Assembly: GCF_033568475.1 (NCBI RefSeq)
Contig: NC_133123.1
Coordinates: 21,686,622 to 21,750,621 of the forward strand
DNA from: Henckelia pumila
Lineage: Eukaryota; Streptophyta; Magnoliopsida; Lamiales; Gesneriaceae
DNA: 64,000 nt
Direction of reading: 5' to 3'
The position numbers were made by a program, and so were the translations under genes. Of this stretch, positions 12,093 to 24,100 are shown piece by piece. The notes beneath the pieces were generated by a model. That model did no database searches. It had not been told where the DNA came from and was given only the letters and a program-made list of their open reading frames with translations. Position 1 is the stretch's first letter. Each line of letters starts with the position of its first letter.

Positions 12093-12432
12093 GAGTCCGT
12101 TTGGACAAGTACTTTAAAAACATTGTTAGTATTTTATAAGTTAAAAAAATTTAAAGTATGTGTTTAGACAAGAGCTTTATAAAACGTGTTTTTAAATTTT
12201 TTTTCAAGTATAGTTTTAAAGAACAAATAAAAAGTGTTTTTTGATGTTTTTAAAACTGAATGCAATGATGGAAAACAAAACATATTATTTTTAATTAAAA
12301 AAGCGGTTTTATAAAACAATTGTCCAAATACATATTTATTTTTAAAATAACTTTTAAATATTTTATAAATTTTTTAAAAAAGAAACACTTTTTTTTATAA
12401 AAACATACATGAATACATGTTCAAATGGAGTC
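12093..12432. mobile_element. Candidate MITE with GAGTCCGTTTGGACA-type ends
   Basis: The left end is GAGTCCGTTTGGACAAGTA. The reverse complement of the right end is GACTCCATTTGAACATGTA, giving 15 matches over 19 bp. The interior is AT-rich and non-coding. No clean target duplication is visible. Confidence 0.5.
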
Positions 12433-13390
12433 ATAGTTTTCTAAACCAAAAGACAGTAATCATTTTTTAAAGTGATTGCAACTCTAAAAATAATAATTTA
12501 AATGAGGTATGTTCGAAAGAAAATTTGACATCTTTCTTTAAGATAAAAGTTAATAAAAACCTAAAATTTAACAAAATAATTGTGGTATTCATAATATTTT
12601 TGGATGAAAAGTAACATGATTAGGGGCGGAGGGACTATATGCATTGGGGGGGCTTTGGCCCCCAACCACCACAAACCCACCCCACCCCCCACCCCCTAAT
12701 TTTTTTTTTAGTGTTTATAATATGCTAGCCCAATGCTGGCCCCCCTCGTGAGTTTTGAAAAATGTACTATTTTATTGGTATTGAGTTGTGAAATAATCTA
12801 TGTACACTTTAGCCCAATAAATAAAAATAATAGGGTTTAAACTTTGATAACAAGTTTACAAATTTGAGAATACATATTTATTAGCGGTTAGCCGATTTGT
12901 TTCCTTGGCCGATTTGTTCCTTCTTTCACGTGATCTCACTTATGCTACAACTTTGAAATCAAAGATATGATTTCTTTCATATTTTTTTATTCTCTTGAGT
13001 TTTATCTACTTTTAAATTTGTGAGGTATGTTTTTTTTAAAAAAAATATGTATTACTATTAATATTTTATCAGCAGATTTCTAAGTTTTATTTGTTTTTAT
13101 TTCTAATATGTATTTGACAAAATTTTTAATTTTCTAAATATATAAATTGTTTTTTATTTTTTTTTACAGTTTGTTTTGTAGATTTTCTAGTTGGGCAAAT
13201 TCAATATTTTCATTATTTATTCTTTTTAATATATTATCGATTAAACATATTTATTGCTTTCTTGTTTTTTATTTTTAATATGAGTAATAATTATTTGCAT
13301 TATTTGCATTATTTGTTGCTTTTAATATATTATTGATTATATCAAAGATTTATATGTTATTATTTGAACTTGAGTCAAATTTTTTTGTAA

Positions 13391-16300
13391 ATGAAAAAAC
13401 CACAAACAATTGATTCGTTCTTCAAAAAAAATGATGAAATTCGAATATCCCAATCAAATCCATCTATAGATATTAATCATTTGAATTCTGATGGTCGCCC
13501 TGCAAAATCTTTAAGAATTGAATGCAATGACAGATTTGATGTTCAATCAATAGAACGTGATCCAGGACTGCGACCGCGAATATGGGAGTACCCCATTGAA
13601 AAGCGTGATAAATTTAGAAGAGCTTGTATTAAAGCTGGTCCATACCAATGTATGCTTTCAAATTATCCAAAGTCTAGAGAAAAACATCCTCGTAGTTTTC
13701 AAGCATCGTGGTTTAAGTTATTCCCATCTTGGTTGGAATATTCTCGTATTGCAGATGCTACATTTTGTTTACCATGTCATGTATTTCATGCTCAAGATAG
13801 ACCTTCTGGATTAGATGCATTTACTATTAACGGGTTTTGTTCATGGAAGAAGGTAAGAGATGGGAAAAATTGTGTATTTTTGGCACATATTGGAAAAGAT
13901 CTGACTTCGCCTCATCGAAAAGCTGAGAAAGCATGTGAAGATCTCATGAACCAACAATCATATATTTTGCAAAGTTTTGAGAAGTTCACATCTCAAGAAG
14001 TTGCTGCTAATAGAATTTGCTTGAAATCTTCAATTGAGGCGACTAGATGGCTTGCATTTCAAAGATGTTCTTTCAGAGATCATGATGAGTCCATAACATC
14101 AACCAACCACTGATAAGTGCATTTTGTGTGCATTATTTCGTGATATGTTTATATCTATTTTGTGTTCATTCATATTATTTTTATGTGTTTTTATGTGTTT
14201 TAGTGCATGCTTGTGTATTTCACTCCTCGGGTTAATTTTGTAGGAAAATGAATTGTTGAAGAGTGAATTACGGAGCATCTTTGTTCAAAAAATCAAATTT
14301 AATTTAAAAAGTTAGAAATCCGATCTTTACTGTTCAGAATAAATTTTAAGATGTTTTAAAGCTTCTGTCAAAGTTTCAGCTCAATCCGACGGCTAGATCT
14401 TGAGATATGAATTTTTCAAAATCGTTGCTCGCAGCAGAAATTTTGTTGTGTGCGCGCGCGCGAGTTGCTGATCCAGACTCTGTTTTTTGTTCTGCGCGCA
14501 CGCGAGGCTTCTCCAGGCGCACGCGCGCGTGTTCCGACATCAGATTTGTTCCGAAAAGTCCTTGTTTTGGAAGGAAATTAATTGGTATGGGTTCCGGACC
14601 ATATAAATAGAAGATATATCATATTTTTGGGGGTTCCAAAGTTTCAGAAGGCAGAAAGATTGCACAAGGAAGAAGGCGGATGTTGTAGGCTTGGGAGAGA
14701 AGATTTATTTTCTTTATTTTGTTCTTTTTTTTTAATTTTTGTTTAATTATTGTTTTTAATTATTGAGTAGTTTGTTTTCAACCAAGACGGCGTGATTGGG
14801 CCGAACAAATTCATGTAAAACTTGGATGTTTGTTTGAGATTTTTCAGAGTTGATTTTATTTTAGTGATTGTCAGATTTATATTTGTCTTGTGAATAGTCT
14901 GATCAACTGTTTGCTTGCATGTTAATCGATTCCAAGTCGATAGAGGAAGTTTTGATTTTGATCACTTTGATAATCAACATATTGTAAAACCGACTAGAAA
15001 TAGAATTCGGTTTCAGTGTGCGGTTTGGGTGTAAACTGAATTTTCATAAATATTTAATGCATTCAAATTTGATTAGAATTACGAAAGATTAATCAGTCAA
15101 TATTTGAATATGTTTGATTGTTTTAGAAATAGACCTTTGAACAAGATAGGAGAATTTCCGTGATCTAAGATTATATCTGAGTCCTGAATCAACTACATGT
15201 TACATGATTTTTTCGGTATCTACGTGTGTCTTGGTTGTCTCGTTTTAATTAATTTTATCTTCAGTTATTTTAATTCTTATTTCTTAAGCAGTTTTTATTT
15301 TAAATTATTATTTTATTTAAATCAAATTGCTTTTATGATTTTGTCTAGATTAAGCTAAATAATTAATTCTTGAGAATTGACTGCAGTCCCTGTGGGATCG
15401 ATACTTGAACTCTCAGTCCACTTTACTATTACTTAACCTGGTGCACTTGCCAGTAGATTTTTATCAAACCGATTTAGCCGGTCAACCACTGTTGAGTTTT
15501 ATAGCCTCTTACAATGACAAAGTAGTAGAAGTTTTGGACAAAGCTCCACGAAATGCATCATTTACATCACCAACAACACAAAAACAAATTTTGCAAGTCT
15601 TGGCAGCTAAAGTCAAGAATATTATTCGAGAAAAAATTGGTGATGCTAAATTTTGTATCATCGTTGATGAAGCTCGAGATGAATCTAAAAAAGAGCAAAT
15701 GTCAATTGTCTTGAAATTTGTTGACAAAGATGGTTATGTGCAAGAGCGCTTTTTTGGACTTGTTCATGTTAAAGACATTGTTGCATCAACATTAAAAGAA
15801 GGTATTTTTTCTGTCCTATCTAGTCATACACTTGACGTTCAAAATATTCGAGGACAAGGTTATGATGGTGCAAGTAACATGCATGGTGAATGGAATGGAT
15901 TGAAAGCTTTAATTTTAAGTGAATGTCCGTATGTTTACCATGTTCATTGTTTTGCACATCGTTTTCAATTGGCCCTAGTTGCTGCGTCGAAAGGAGTTAT
16001 CACAGTCCACCATTTTTTTACCAAGTTAAGCTCTATTATCAATGTTGTTGGTGCCTCGTGTAAGCGTAATGACCAATTAAAAGCATCTCATGCATCAAAT
16101 ATTGCTCATTTACTCAATATTAATGAGCTTGAGAGTGGGAAAAGACGTAATCAAATTGGTTCTTTACAAAGGACAGGTGATATACGTTGGAGTTCTCATT
16201 TGAAATCTATATCTAGTTTGATAAAGATGTTCAATGCAACATGTGAAGTTTTATTGAGTATCATTGAGGATGGAAATACACCTGCTCAATGTGGAGATGA

Positions 16301-17175
16301 TGCAGCTTATGAGATTTTAACTTCTTTTGAATTTGTTTTTATTTTGCATCTTATGAGGAAGATTTTGGAGATTTTCTAATTTACTTTGTCAAGTCTTTCA
16401 ACTTCAGTCTCAAGACATTTTGAATGCAATGCATCTTGTTTCATCTATTAAGTTGCTTATTCAGAATTTGAGAGATGATGGATGGGATGAATTTTGTTGC
16501 AAATGTTAAATCTTTATGTGAAGCAGTTAGTATATCTATGTCAGATTTCAGTGCCCAATATATTGCAAGAAGAGGAAGGGCTCGCCATCAACAAGATGAA
16601 ATTACAGTAGAGCATTATTTCAAATTTGATCTTTTTAATGTTGTTATAGACTCTCAATTGCAGGAATTGGACAACAAATTCAATGACAACACAGTAGAGT
16701 TGATTATTCTTAGCTCAACATTAGATCCAAGAGAGATGCACAATGCATTCAGAATTGATGATATTTGCAGACTGGTACAAAAGTTTTACCCAAAAGACTT
16801 TGCAGAGCACGAGATGCTACAATTAAGAATCCAATTTGAGCATTTTGATCACGTGCGGCAATTTCATGATTTTAGAACATTGAAAACTATGACTGATTTA
16901 TGCCAATAAATGGTGAAAACTAGAAATTCGAAAATTTATCCGCTTGTGTTTAGAGTCATAACACTTATTCTCACGCTTCTAGTTTCTACGGCTACCACAG
17001 AGCGATCTTTTTTTTTGCAATGAACATAGTAAAGACTACACTTCGTAATAAGGTGGATGATGATTTTCTTAATGATTGTTTGGTGTATATTGAGAAGCAA
17101 ATTGCTAAATAATTTAGTATAGATTCAATTATAGGTGATTTTTGTGATATGCAAGAGAGACGTTCTAAATTCTAA
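13391..17175 (+). pseudogene. hAT transposase (TTF-type zinc finger, DUF4371, hAT dimerisation), disrupted
   Basis: An intronless transposase gene in three or four broken frames. The first part (13391-14110) starts MKKPQTIDSFFKK and carries the TTF-type zinc-finger region with WLEYSRIADATFCLPCHVF. After the nested LTR, coding resumes at 15485 with LLSFIASYNDKVVEVLDKAP, then the catalytic-core segments FCIIVDEARDES, IRGQGYDGASNM and YHVHCFAHRFQLALVA. This frame stops at 16377. Homology continues at 16475-16909 in a shifted frame, then after another stop as the C-terminal dimerisation block ATTERSF and VDDDFLNDCLVYIEKQ near 16980-17110. The frames on either side of the LTR are out of phase even after its removal, so the gene carries frame damage independent of the insertion. 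It is related to plant zinc finger MYM-like hAT proteins and is no longer able to encode a full transposase. Confidence 0.88.
14111..15484 (+). repeat. Solo LTR (Tat/Athila-like) nested in the hAT transposase gene
   Basis: It starts TGATAAGTGCATTTTGTGTG and ends CCGGTCA. It is flanked by a perfect 5-bp repeat ACCAC at 14106-14110 and 15485-15489. Length is 1374 bp, and there is no internal retrotransposon sequence, so it is a recombination-derived solo LTR. A TATA box (ATATAAATAG) lies at 14601-14610. Just upstream is a CpG-rich block of GCGCGCACGCGAG-like repeats at 14448-14533. The start resembles the Athila LTR at 6345, and the end has the usual GGGATCGATACTTGAACTC block of this group. Confidence 0.9.
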
Positions 17176-17349
17176 TAGATCTGGGAGTAATGATGTATTT
17201 TGGAATATTTGATCATGAATATTGATGCATTATTTGATGCAAATATGATATATTTAAATTTTATTGTTATATATAATAAATAGTTGATCTTTTTCAAGTT
17301 TGTTTATGGCCCCCCAATATCTAGTCCTGACTCTGTCCCTGAACATGAT

Positions 17350-17879
17350 TATTTGAGTCTGGATAAAACTTAATAGATTAAGATAATTTTGCGTTTCCGA
17401 ATTAATTGTAATATTGATTAAATATATGATATTGAATTGAAATAAATCAAAAGTATATTTGATGATAAATAAAAAATATTCATATATATATAATTATAAT
17501 AATAATTATTATAATTCTATTTTATAATAGTTGAGGGTACATAGAAATTGTTTTGGAATATCAAAAACACACCAAAATATTCTTCCACAATTACCCTTCA
17601 TGATTTATATTGATTTCACTTTTTTAAGTCTAAATATTTAAAAGTTTTCTATATTACCTTTTCGATACTCAACCACTAACCAAAAAGACAACTCTCATCA
17701 TAACCTCCACTACTTTACATATCAATTTGACAAATTAGTTCTTCAAATTTACTTATTGATTACAAAAATCAAATTTTAGTACATGTGCGTGTGCTAGGGT
17801 TACTAGTTAGAATTATTATTATTATTATTATTATTATCATATTAAGATACGATTGCTCTTAAATTTAATCGGTAATTTT
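17350..17879. other. AT-rich gene-upstream region with an ATT microsatellite
   Basis: No coding sequence is visible. A run of about nine ATT units lies at 17811-17837. Confidence 0.6.
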
Positions 17880-17989
17880 ATTGGGCCGGGTGAAAGCCCA
17901 ATGGAGCAAAAAGAATCGTGTAGAAGTTTTCACTTCCTTCCACAGAATGCCCCCTCATTCAAGTTATTTACCAGAATACCAGAGTATAT
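17880..17989 (+). promoter_or_regulatory. Putative promoter of the PUX8-like gene
   Basis: A perfect inverted repeat ATTGGGC / GCCCAAT lies at 17880-17886 and 17896-17902. It includes TGGGCC, the site II core bound by TCP factors in many plant housekeeping promoters. A TATA-like TATATAATT follows at 17984-17992, and a pyrimidine-rich leader (CTCCTCTTCTCC) lies downstream, about 130 bp before the start codon. The transcription start itself is inferred. Confidence 0.5.
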
Positions 17990-18135
17990 AATTATTTGTC
18001 TGCGTCCACTCCTCTTCTCCATTTTCATCTTCATCGGGTTCCTTGATTATTCTCCAAGCAATAGAAGCAGGAAAAAGGATTCTTCTTTTTATTTATTCCT
18101 AAAAGCTGTTGTTTTCTCTAAAATTTGGGGGAAAA

Positions 18136-21100
18136 ATGGCGAGACCCGATCAGGAAGCAATCGACACTTTTATGAACATCACCGGCGTCTCGGAGGCCAC
18201 GGCAATTCAGAAACTCGAGGCACGTTTCTAGTGAAAATTATGTAATTGGTTGTTCTGCTTATGTTGTGATTCTTTTGGTGGTTGTTGTGGTTGGTCGATT
18301 GTTGTTTGAATCGTTTGTTCTTTCTGGGATTTGTGAAAAGTAGTTTTATGATTCGAAGTTTTGATTTATTGTGGCGCTGCGTAGTGTGTTGGCTGTTAGC
18401 AGCTAGGGTTCGTGTTGTATGGAATTCGAAGAGATTATGATTTTTATGTGTTGTTTAAGTTCGGTTTTTTTTTTCTCTTCTTTTAAGATCCTGGTTAGAA
18501 GATATGGTTGGGATTGCAGTTTAGTGGATGGTTATCACTCGCGTTTCTGTTAACCAATTCAGATTCGTGTAAGCTCGAACTTCAAGTAATCGATGTTTCT
18601 CATATTGCTAGAAAAAAGCGATTTTGAATATTATTACAGTATCGAATGTTGTTATAGACTATAGTATTGATGGGTATGGGAATTTTTTGAATGAGTTGTA
18701 AGCTGTAGTTTATTGGGCTTATTTTTTATTTTTTATTTTTTTATTTTCATTTTTAAAATTTTGTAGCACCTGTGGTGGTCTGAAAATGCTTGGGTCAATA
18801 AGTGAATACACACTCTTTTGCCACTATCATCGGCATTATAGCACAGAATCAGTTATGATTTGTTTCTCAAGGAATCAATTGTTGAATTGCTACTTGAGCA
18901 TTTACCGACTAAAAACATGTGCATTTAGGGGTCGATAATCTGTATTTCGGGGCGTGTGTGCTTTAATCTTATGCTTCATAGTTTCGCCTTTTTGACATTT
19001 GTGAGGGATGAAACGAGAATAAAGCCAGAATCCTGTCCCACTCTTTTCCTCTATCTTAAAGTTCTCGTTTTTTTTTGAAAAAAAATGTTCACTTGAAATG
19101 TCAGGAAATGGGATTTGAAGGCAGGTAAACTTCAAGAACGCACATGCACTTATATGGATGTCTAAGTTGTGCTGACATTTTTTGTTTGAAATACCTTACA
19201 CTTTGCACATGCGTGGATATCTAAATTGAGTTGTTCTTTCTATTCATCATATTAATACCCATCTCTTTATTAGTTTATGCTACTCAGTAATCTGCTGTAG
19301 CGTCAATGCTACTTCACTTGTGTCAGAAATCATTTTATATTTAGAATTTCTTTTTGTGGGAAAGTGAGAAAAGGAAGTGTCTGCGTGCTTGCAAGTGGAT
19401 CTGTTCATCTTTACAGGAAAAGCCCGCAAGATATGCACCTAGGCCTGAGGGCGGCAAGGCACTGCTTTTACAATAATTCCAAGGCACAACACTATTATCT
19501 AAATATTAAAATTTTAATGCTTAACCCTCCTCTCTTTGATTACGCAATCTCCCGATATTGCAGCTTGAGCCTAGGCTCCAAAGCACGTGTATATGCTTAT
19601 AATAACTATTTTTTACCACGTGATACCTATTAGACATTTCTTGTGAACCCATAGAAAAAATATTGCTTTCAGATTATAGTTATATTTCCCACAACCCACC
19701 ACAAATTTGTTCTTTTTTTAAATGAAAATGGAAATTGATGTAAATTGTTACAGATTCTTTATGCGTACATGTTTTACTCTTTGTCGAAGAATTTACAAAT
19801 CTTAATGCAAGTTACAATGGTCATCTTTTAGGACTCTGTAAGTTGACAATACCTATCTGGTGTTTTAGTTTGATTAATCAAGAAGTAATCTGTGTTTGCC
19901 TGTAGTGCAATAATCATGTTTATCAGAAAGGAATGAGTTCTCTTGTGTTTCTATTATATCTTATAATTTCTCTTGGGTAAGCATCAACCATTTTGCTTAA
20001 GGCCTCTCATGGAACATGTTCATGAACTTGTGTTATTTTGTACTATCTGTGGTGTTGGTTGAATCTTTTTATGCCGTTTGTTGTGCAGGAGCATCGTGGA
20101 AACCTTAATGAAGCTGTTAATGCACATTTCACTGAAGGGGATAGAAACATGTTAGTATTTTGACATGTCTTCTCAAATCTCTCCCTCTTAGTTATTTTGC
20201 AGATTATTGCTTTTATGGTTCACGTTTTGTAAGTCATCCGTGTTTATGTCCACTCAGAACTCAAGAGGTATCATTTGCTGGTCCATCGGATGATGTTATG
20301 GACATAGATGATCCAACACCTGTTGAAGTTCGCAGACCATCTTCTTTGCTATTCCCTTCAGCTAGAGATTTGAATCCTTTCTCTCTCCTGAATCCTAACT
20401 ATTCCAGAAGTACTTTTGATAGTGATACGGGCATCATGTCTCAGTCACCTTTTGTCTCACATCCAAGAAATGTGAGAGAGATTCCAATTGAGGTGAAGGA
20501 TGGAGATGGGGCATCGAGGCCTCCTCACAATGTTCCTAACATCGAAGAAGTCACTGATACTGAACACGATTTGGGCAGAGATATACATGGGACCATTATT
20601 ATAGACGATGAAGATGATGAGAAGGATGTGAATACACCCTCTATCGGTGCCTCTGGGTATGGGAAGCATATTAGTTCTGTGAATGCTGGACCAAGTGCTC
20701 CTCCTGTCATGGATGTGCCCGACTATAGCAATGATATAGAAGAGGAAATGATACGAGCTGCGATTGAAGCTTCAAAGCAGGATGCCAAGCTATCAAATCA
20801 ACAACACGACGAACATCTTGTATGTGATGTTTTGACACTTTATGTGCTTTTATCCTTTAACTTGTGATGGTTTATTTTCCTATGTATCCTTTTCATATTG
20901 GTACAGGATCTCATGGAATCTAGTGCTCGATCTAGGCAATCACTCCATGAAGATACTGAGCTTGAACATGCAGTTTCTCTGTCGTTGCAGGTATGTTCTC
21001 TGTTTTGTTTGAGTGTCTGCACGCGCAATTTGAAATAAAGGCAATTACTGCTCCAATTAAAATTATGTGAAAATGCAGACCGCAGAGCAAGAGAAGGCAC

Positions 21101-24100
21101 TGAGGGAACTAGAAGGGCATGCTGGAGCTTCAGAAGTAAAAGCTGAGAAACATTCTGGCATGGAGGAACCTGGAGAGGCGACATCCTCAGATGGAAGGTA
21201 TATTTTTCTGCCTGACGTCCTTGATTGACTTTTTTCATAGGTTTGTTGTGTTTAAGGTAAATTCCCTTCAACTAATGAACAATCATATGCAAAAAAATAA
21301 ACTATATGTGGCATTCTCTTGAGAATCAGGACACAATGCGCCAGGGGCATGTCATATATAACATTATAGAATGCTGTTATATGTCAGCTATATGTTTAGA
21401 ACTTTGGCCGACAATGTTGTGGCTTGAGATATTAACTGAAAGAGAGAGAGGTGAGGTATTAAGTTGTGATTACTATCTACGAGAAAAATCTACTGTTGAT
21501 GAAAATTGATCAAGCACATGACAAGTGGGTAGAAGTTACAATATCAGATGGACGGCTTTTCATTTCCTCTCTCAATGAGCAATTTGCATTTTCTCTCTTT
21601 ATCGTCAATAAATTCAAAGCTACTCGTATCATGAGTTGTAATTTGTTTTATCGGTTTGTATCATGTACTTGATCTGAAACAGTACACTTCGTATTTTCAT
21701 TAACGTAGGAACTATGTCTCCCTGCTGTTAAAATATGCCTGATGCAAATTTTATGAATGGAAGTTACATCAGCATTTAATCTGTAGGAAATCCCAGTTGG
21801 AGGTTGGAGGCTCATCCATCCAAGTGGATGCTGAAGATCTAGAAAATCCTCCGCTGGTTAGGCGAAGGAGGAGACGTGTATCTTCTGTTCCTGTTGAGAC
21901 AAATAAAGATACTGAGAAAGCTGTGGCTAGCCCACCTTCAAGTCCTCGGGAGCACAATAATGTGAATCGTTCTCAGCGCAATGGAGATGACATCACTGCT
22001 GATATGGTAAGTTTTATTTTTTGTAGTTTTCATGCACACACCATTTTTCAGTCATCTGGAAAATATGATGATTGCTTTATTTGTTTGATATTTTGAAAGT
22101 GGGGTGGCATCTCATCTGAAGAACATGATGAAGCCGTTATGCTAGAAGCTGCAATGTTTGGTGGGATTCCGGAAGGAAGTGGATATCATTTCCCTTATGC
22201 TCCTCAGCTCGGTCAGAATGGTTTTGATAGAGCCATGGGGCCTTACTCGATGCAGGCACCTCGCCCTCCTTCGCCTTCGCTTACTGCTCAGAGATTGTTA
22301 CGAGAACAGCAGGTTTGCATCATTAGCTTGTACTGATTTCTAGGTTCAAAACTTTACATTTTTATAAATTTGGATGTTTTTATTGCAGGATGATGAATAT
22401 TTTGCTTCATTACAAGCTGACAGGGAGAAAGAATTGAAGGCCAAGGAAGAAGCTGAAGCTGCTCTCGCCGAAGAGAAACGGAAGGAGGACAAGTTGCGCA
22501 GTCAGCTGCTAGAGGAACAGGTATCTTGTAGAAGATTATGGATTATGATGACAGTTGAAGCATTTGTTAGATCACCCATACTGTGATTTCTTCTTGTGGA
22601 CTTGTCTTCATTATATAGCAATGTTCTAAAAAGAGGCAGGCGATAGGCGGGCAGTCACCCACCGCCAAGCACCTAGACGCCTAGGCGGTTTTTTCTTTTT
22701 AGCCTAAATATCTAATTATTATTGTTCATCTTAATATTTCTTCACTAATTCTCTTTATCGAATTCAAACTCAAAATACATGAAATACTAATTCTCTTTAT
22801 CGAATTCAAACTCAAAATACATGAAATATTTTCCGTCTTCATCTGATACAAATTGATTGGAAAATATGTCAAATAATGTTTTTTTTTAAAAAATTATATA
22901 TTAATTTAAGCGGCGCGGCCTAGATGGCCAATTAATGTAATAACATCAATAAACTTCAACTGTCTAAAAATCGGCACGGTGGACAACGGCCTAGAGACCA
23001 CTTCCTTAAGAACACTGTTCTATAGATTCATTGAGGATAAATATTTGACATAATATTTCCTTAATATTTTCATGTGGTCATCCTCGGTGGTGTCATTTTG
23101 ATTGTGGATCAAAAGAAACCTCAAGAAACATAATCTGAGATATAATTATGCTCTATTGGCTTAATAAGTTTGAATTTTTTTTTGATGAAATTAATAAGTT
23201 TGAATTTCTAGGAAGTTGAGAAACCATATACCTTGTTGCAAATGGTGATCATTCTATTGTTGTGGTGTGGCTGTGAACTGACCTTTTGTTTTTTGTTTCA
23301 AAAAATTGAGCATGACTTTCAACGATTTTTGAAAAAAATGTGTTGCATGCTTCTAAAAGAATCAAGTTATGGATTAAGGGTATCTAAAGAGTTTATGTTT
23401 CCATTGACTAGGAAATTGAGAGACAATTGGCAGCAAAAGAAGCTTCCCTTCCTCAAGAACCAGCACCAGATGATGAAAATGCTGTCACACTGCTTGTGCG
23501 AATGCCTGATGGAAGCAGAAGAGGTCGACGATTTCTCAAGTCGGACAAGCTACAGGTATATATTGGTGGAGTGGGAATCATGTCCGCTCTCGTGGGGGAG
23601 TATCGATTTTGAACTGGAACATGCATGTGATTTATTCTTGAATTCTAAACTCAAGACATCCAAAATGTAATTGTAATGGCTCTCAAGCGGTGGGATATAT
23701 CACATCCATGTGTAGAATACTTATGTATGTTTCCTAGGATGGGGATTTATTCACTTTTAATCGTCATGAGCTGACTCAGATTTTCTCAACTCCTTTCAGT
23801 ATCTTTTTGACTTCATTGATGTTGGCAGAGGGGTCAAACTTGGCAGTTACAGATTGGTAATACCTCTGTCTATTCGTGTTTTTTACCCTGATTTGTGTGC
23901 TTTGGGTTAAATCTCTCCGAAAATGCTATCTGGCTACTGTTGTTAAATGTTAACCTAAAAAATCTATCTGGCTATTGTTGTTAACGTAAAAAATACATAC
24001 ACTATAGTATTCAAACATGGCAAGATCATAACCTGATATTATCTTATCTAGTTTGCAAGTCTCTCTCTAGATTTGCTGGTTAACTTCACCTGTCATCATG

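Larger units (their letters stand above)
12621..17341 (+). mobile_element. hAT transposon with terminal inverted repeats and 8-bp target duplication
   Basis: The element is flanked by a perfect 8-bp direct repeat, AACATGAT, at 12613-12620 and 17342-17349, the duplication length typical of hAT elements. The left end TAGGGGCGGAGGGACTATAT and the inverted right end CAGGGACAGAGTCAGGACTA are imperfect terminal repeats followed on both sides by a G-rich run (ATTGGGGGG). The total is 4721 bp, of which 1374 bp is a nested LTR plus its 5-bp duplication, leaving about 3.3 kb of original element. It carries a broken transposase gene (13391-17175). Confidence 0.9.

Noticed and set aside
14407-14610. Open frame rich in Ala and Arg in the solo LTR
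   Set aside because: It arises from the GCGCGC repeat block upstream of the LTR TATA box.
18902-19135. Minus-strand open frame in intron 1 of the PUX8-like gene
   Set aside because: No homology recognised and it lies inside a large intron.
20840-21271. Minus-strand 143-codon frame across exons 4-5 of the PUX8-like gene
   Set aside because: Antisense shadow of well-supported exons and introns.
22744-22829. Tandem units considered as a CRISPR-like array
   Set aside because: Two adjoining copies without spacers in a plant intron; a simple tandem duplication.
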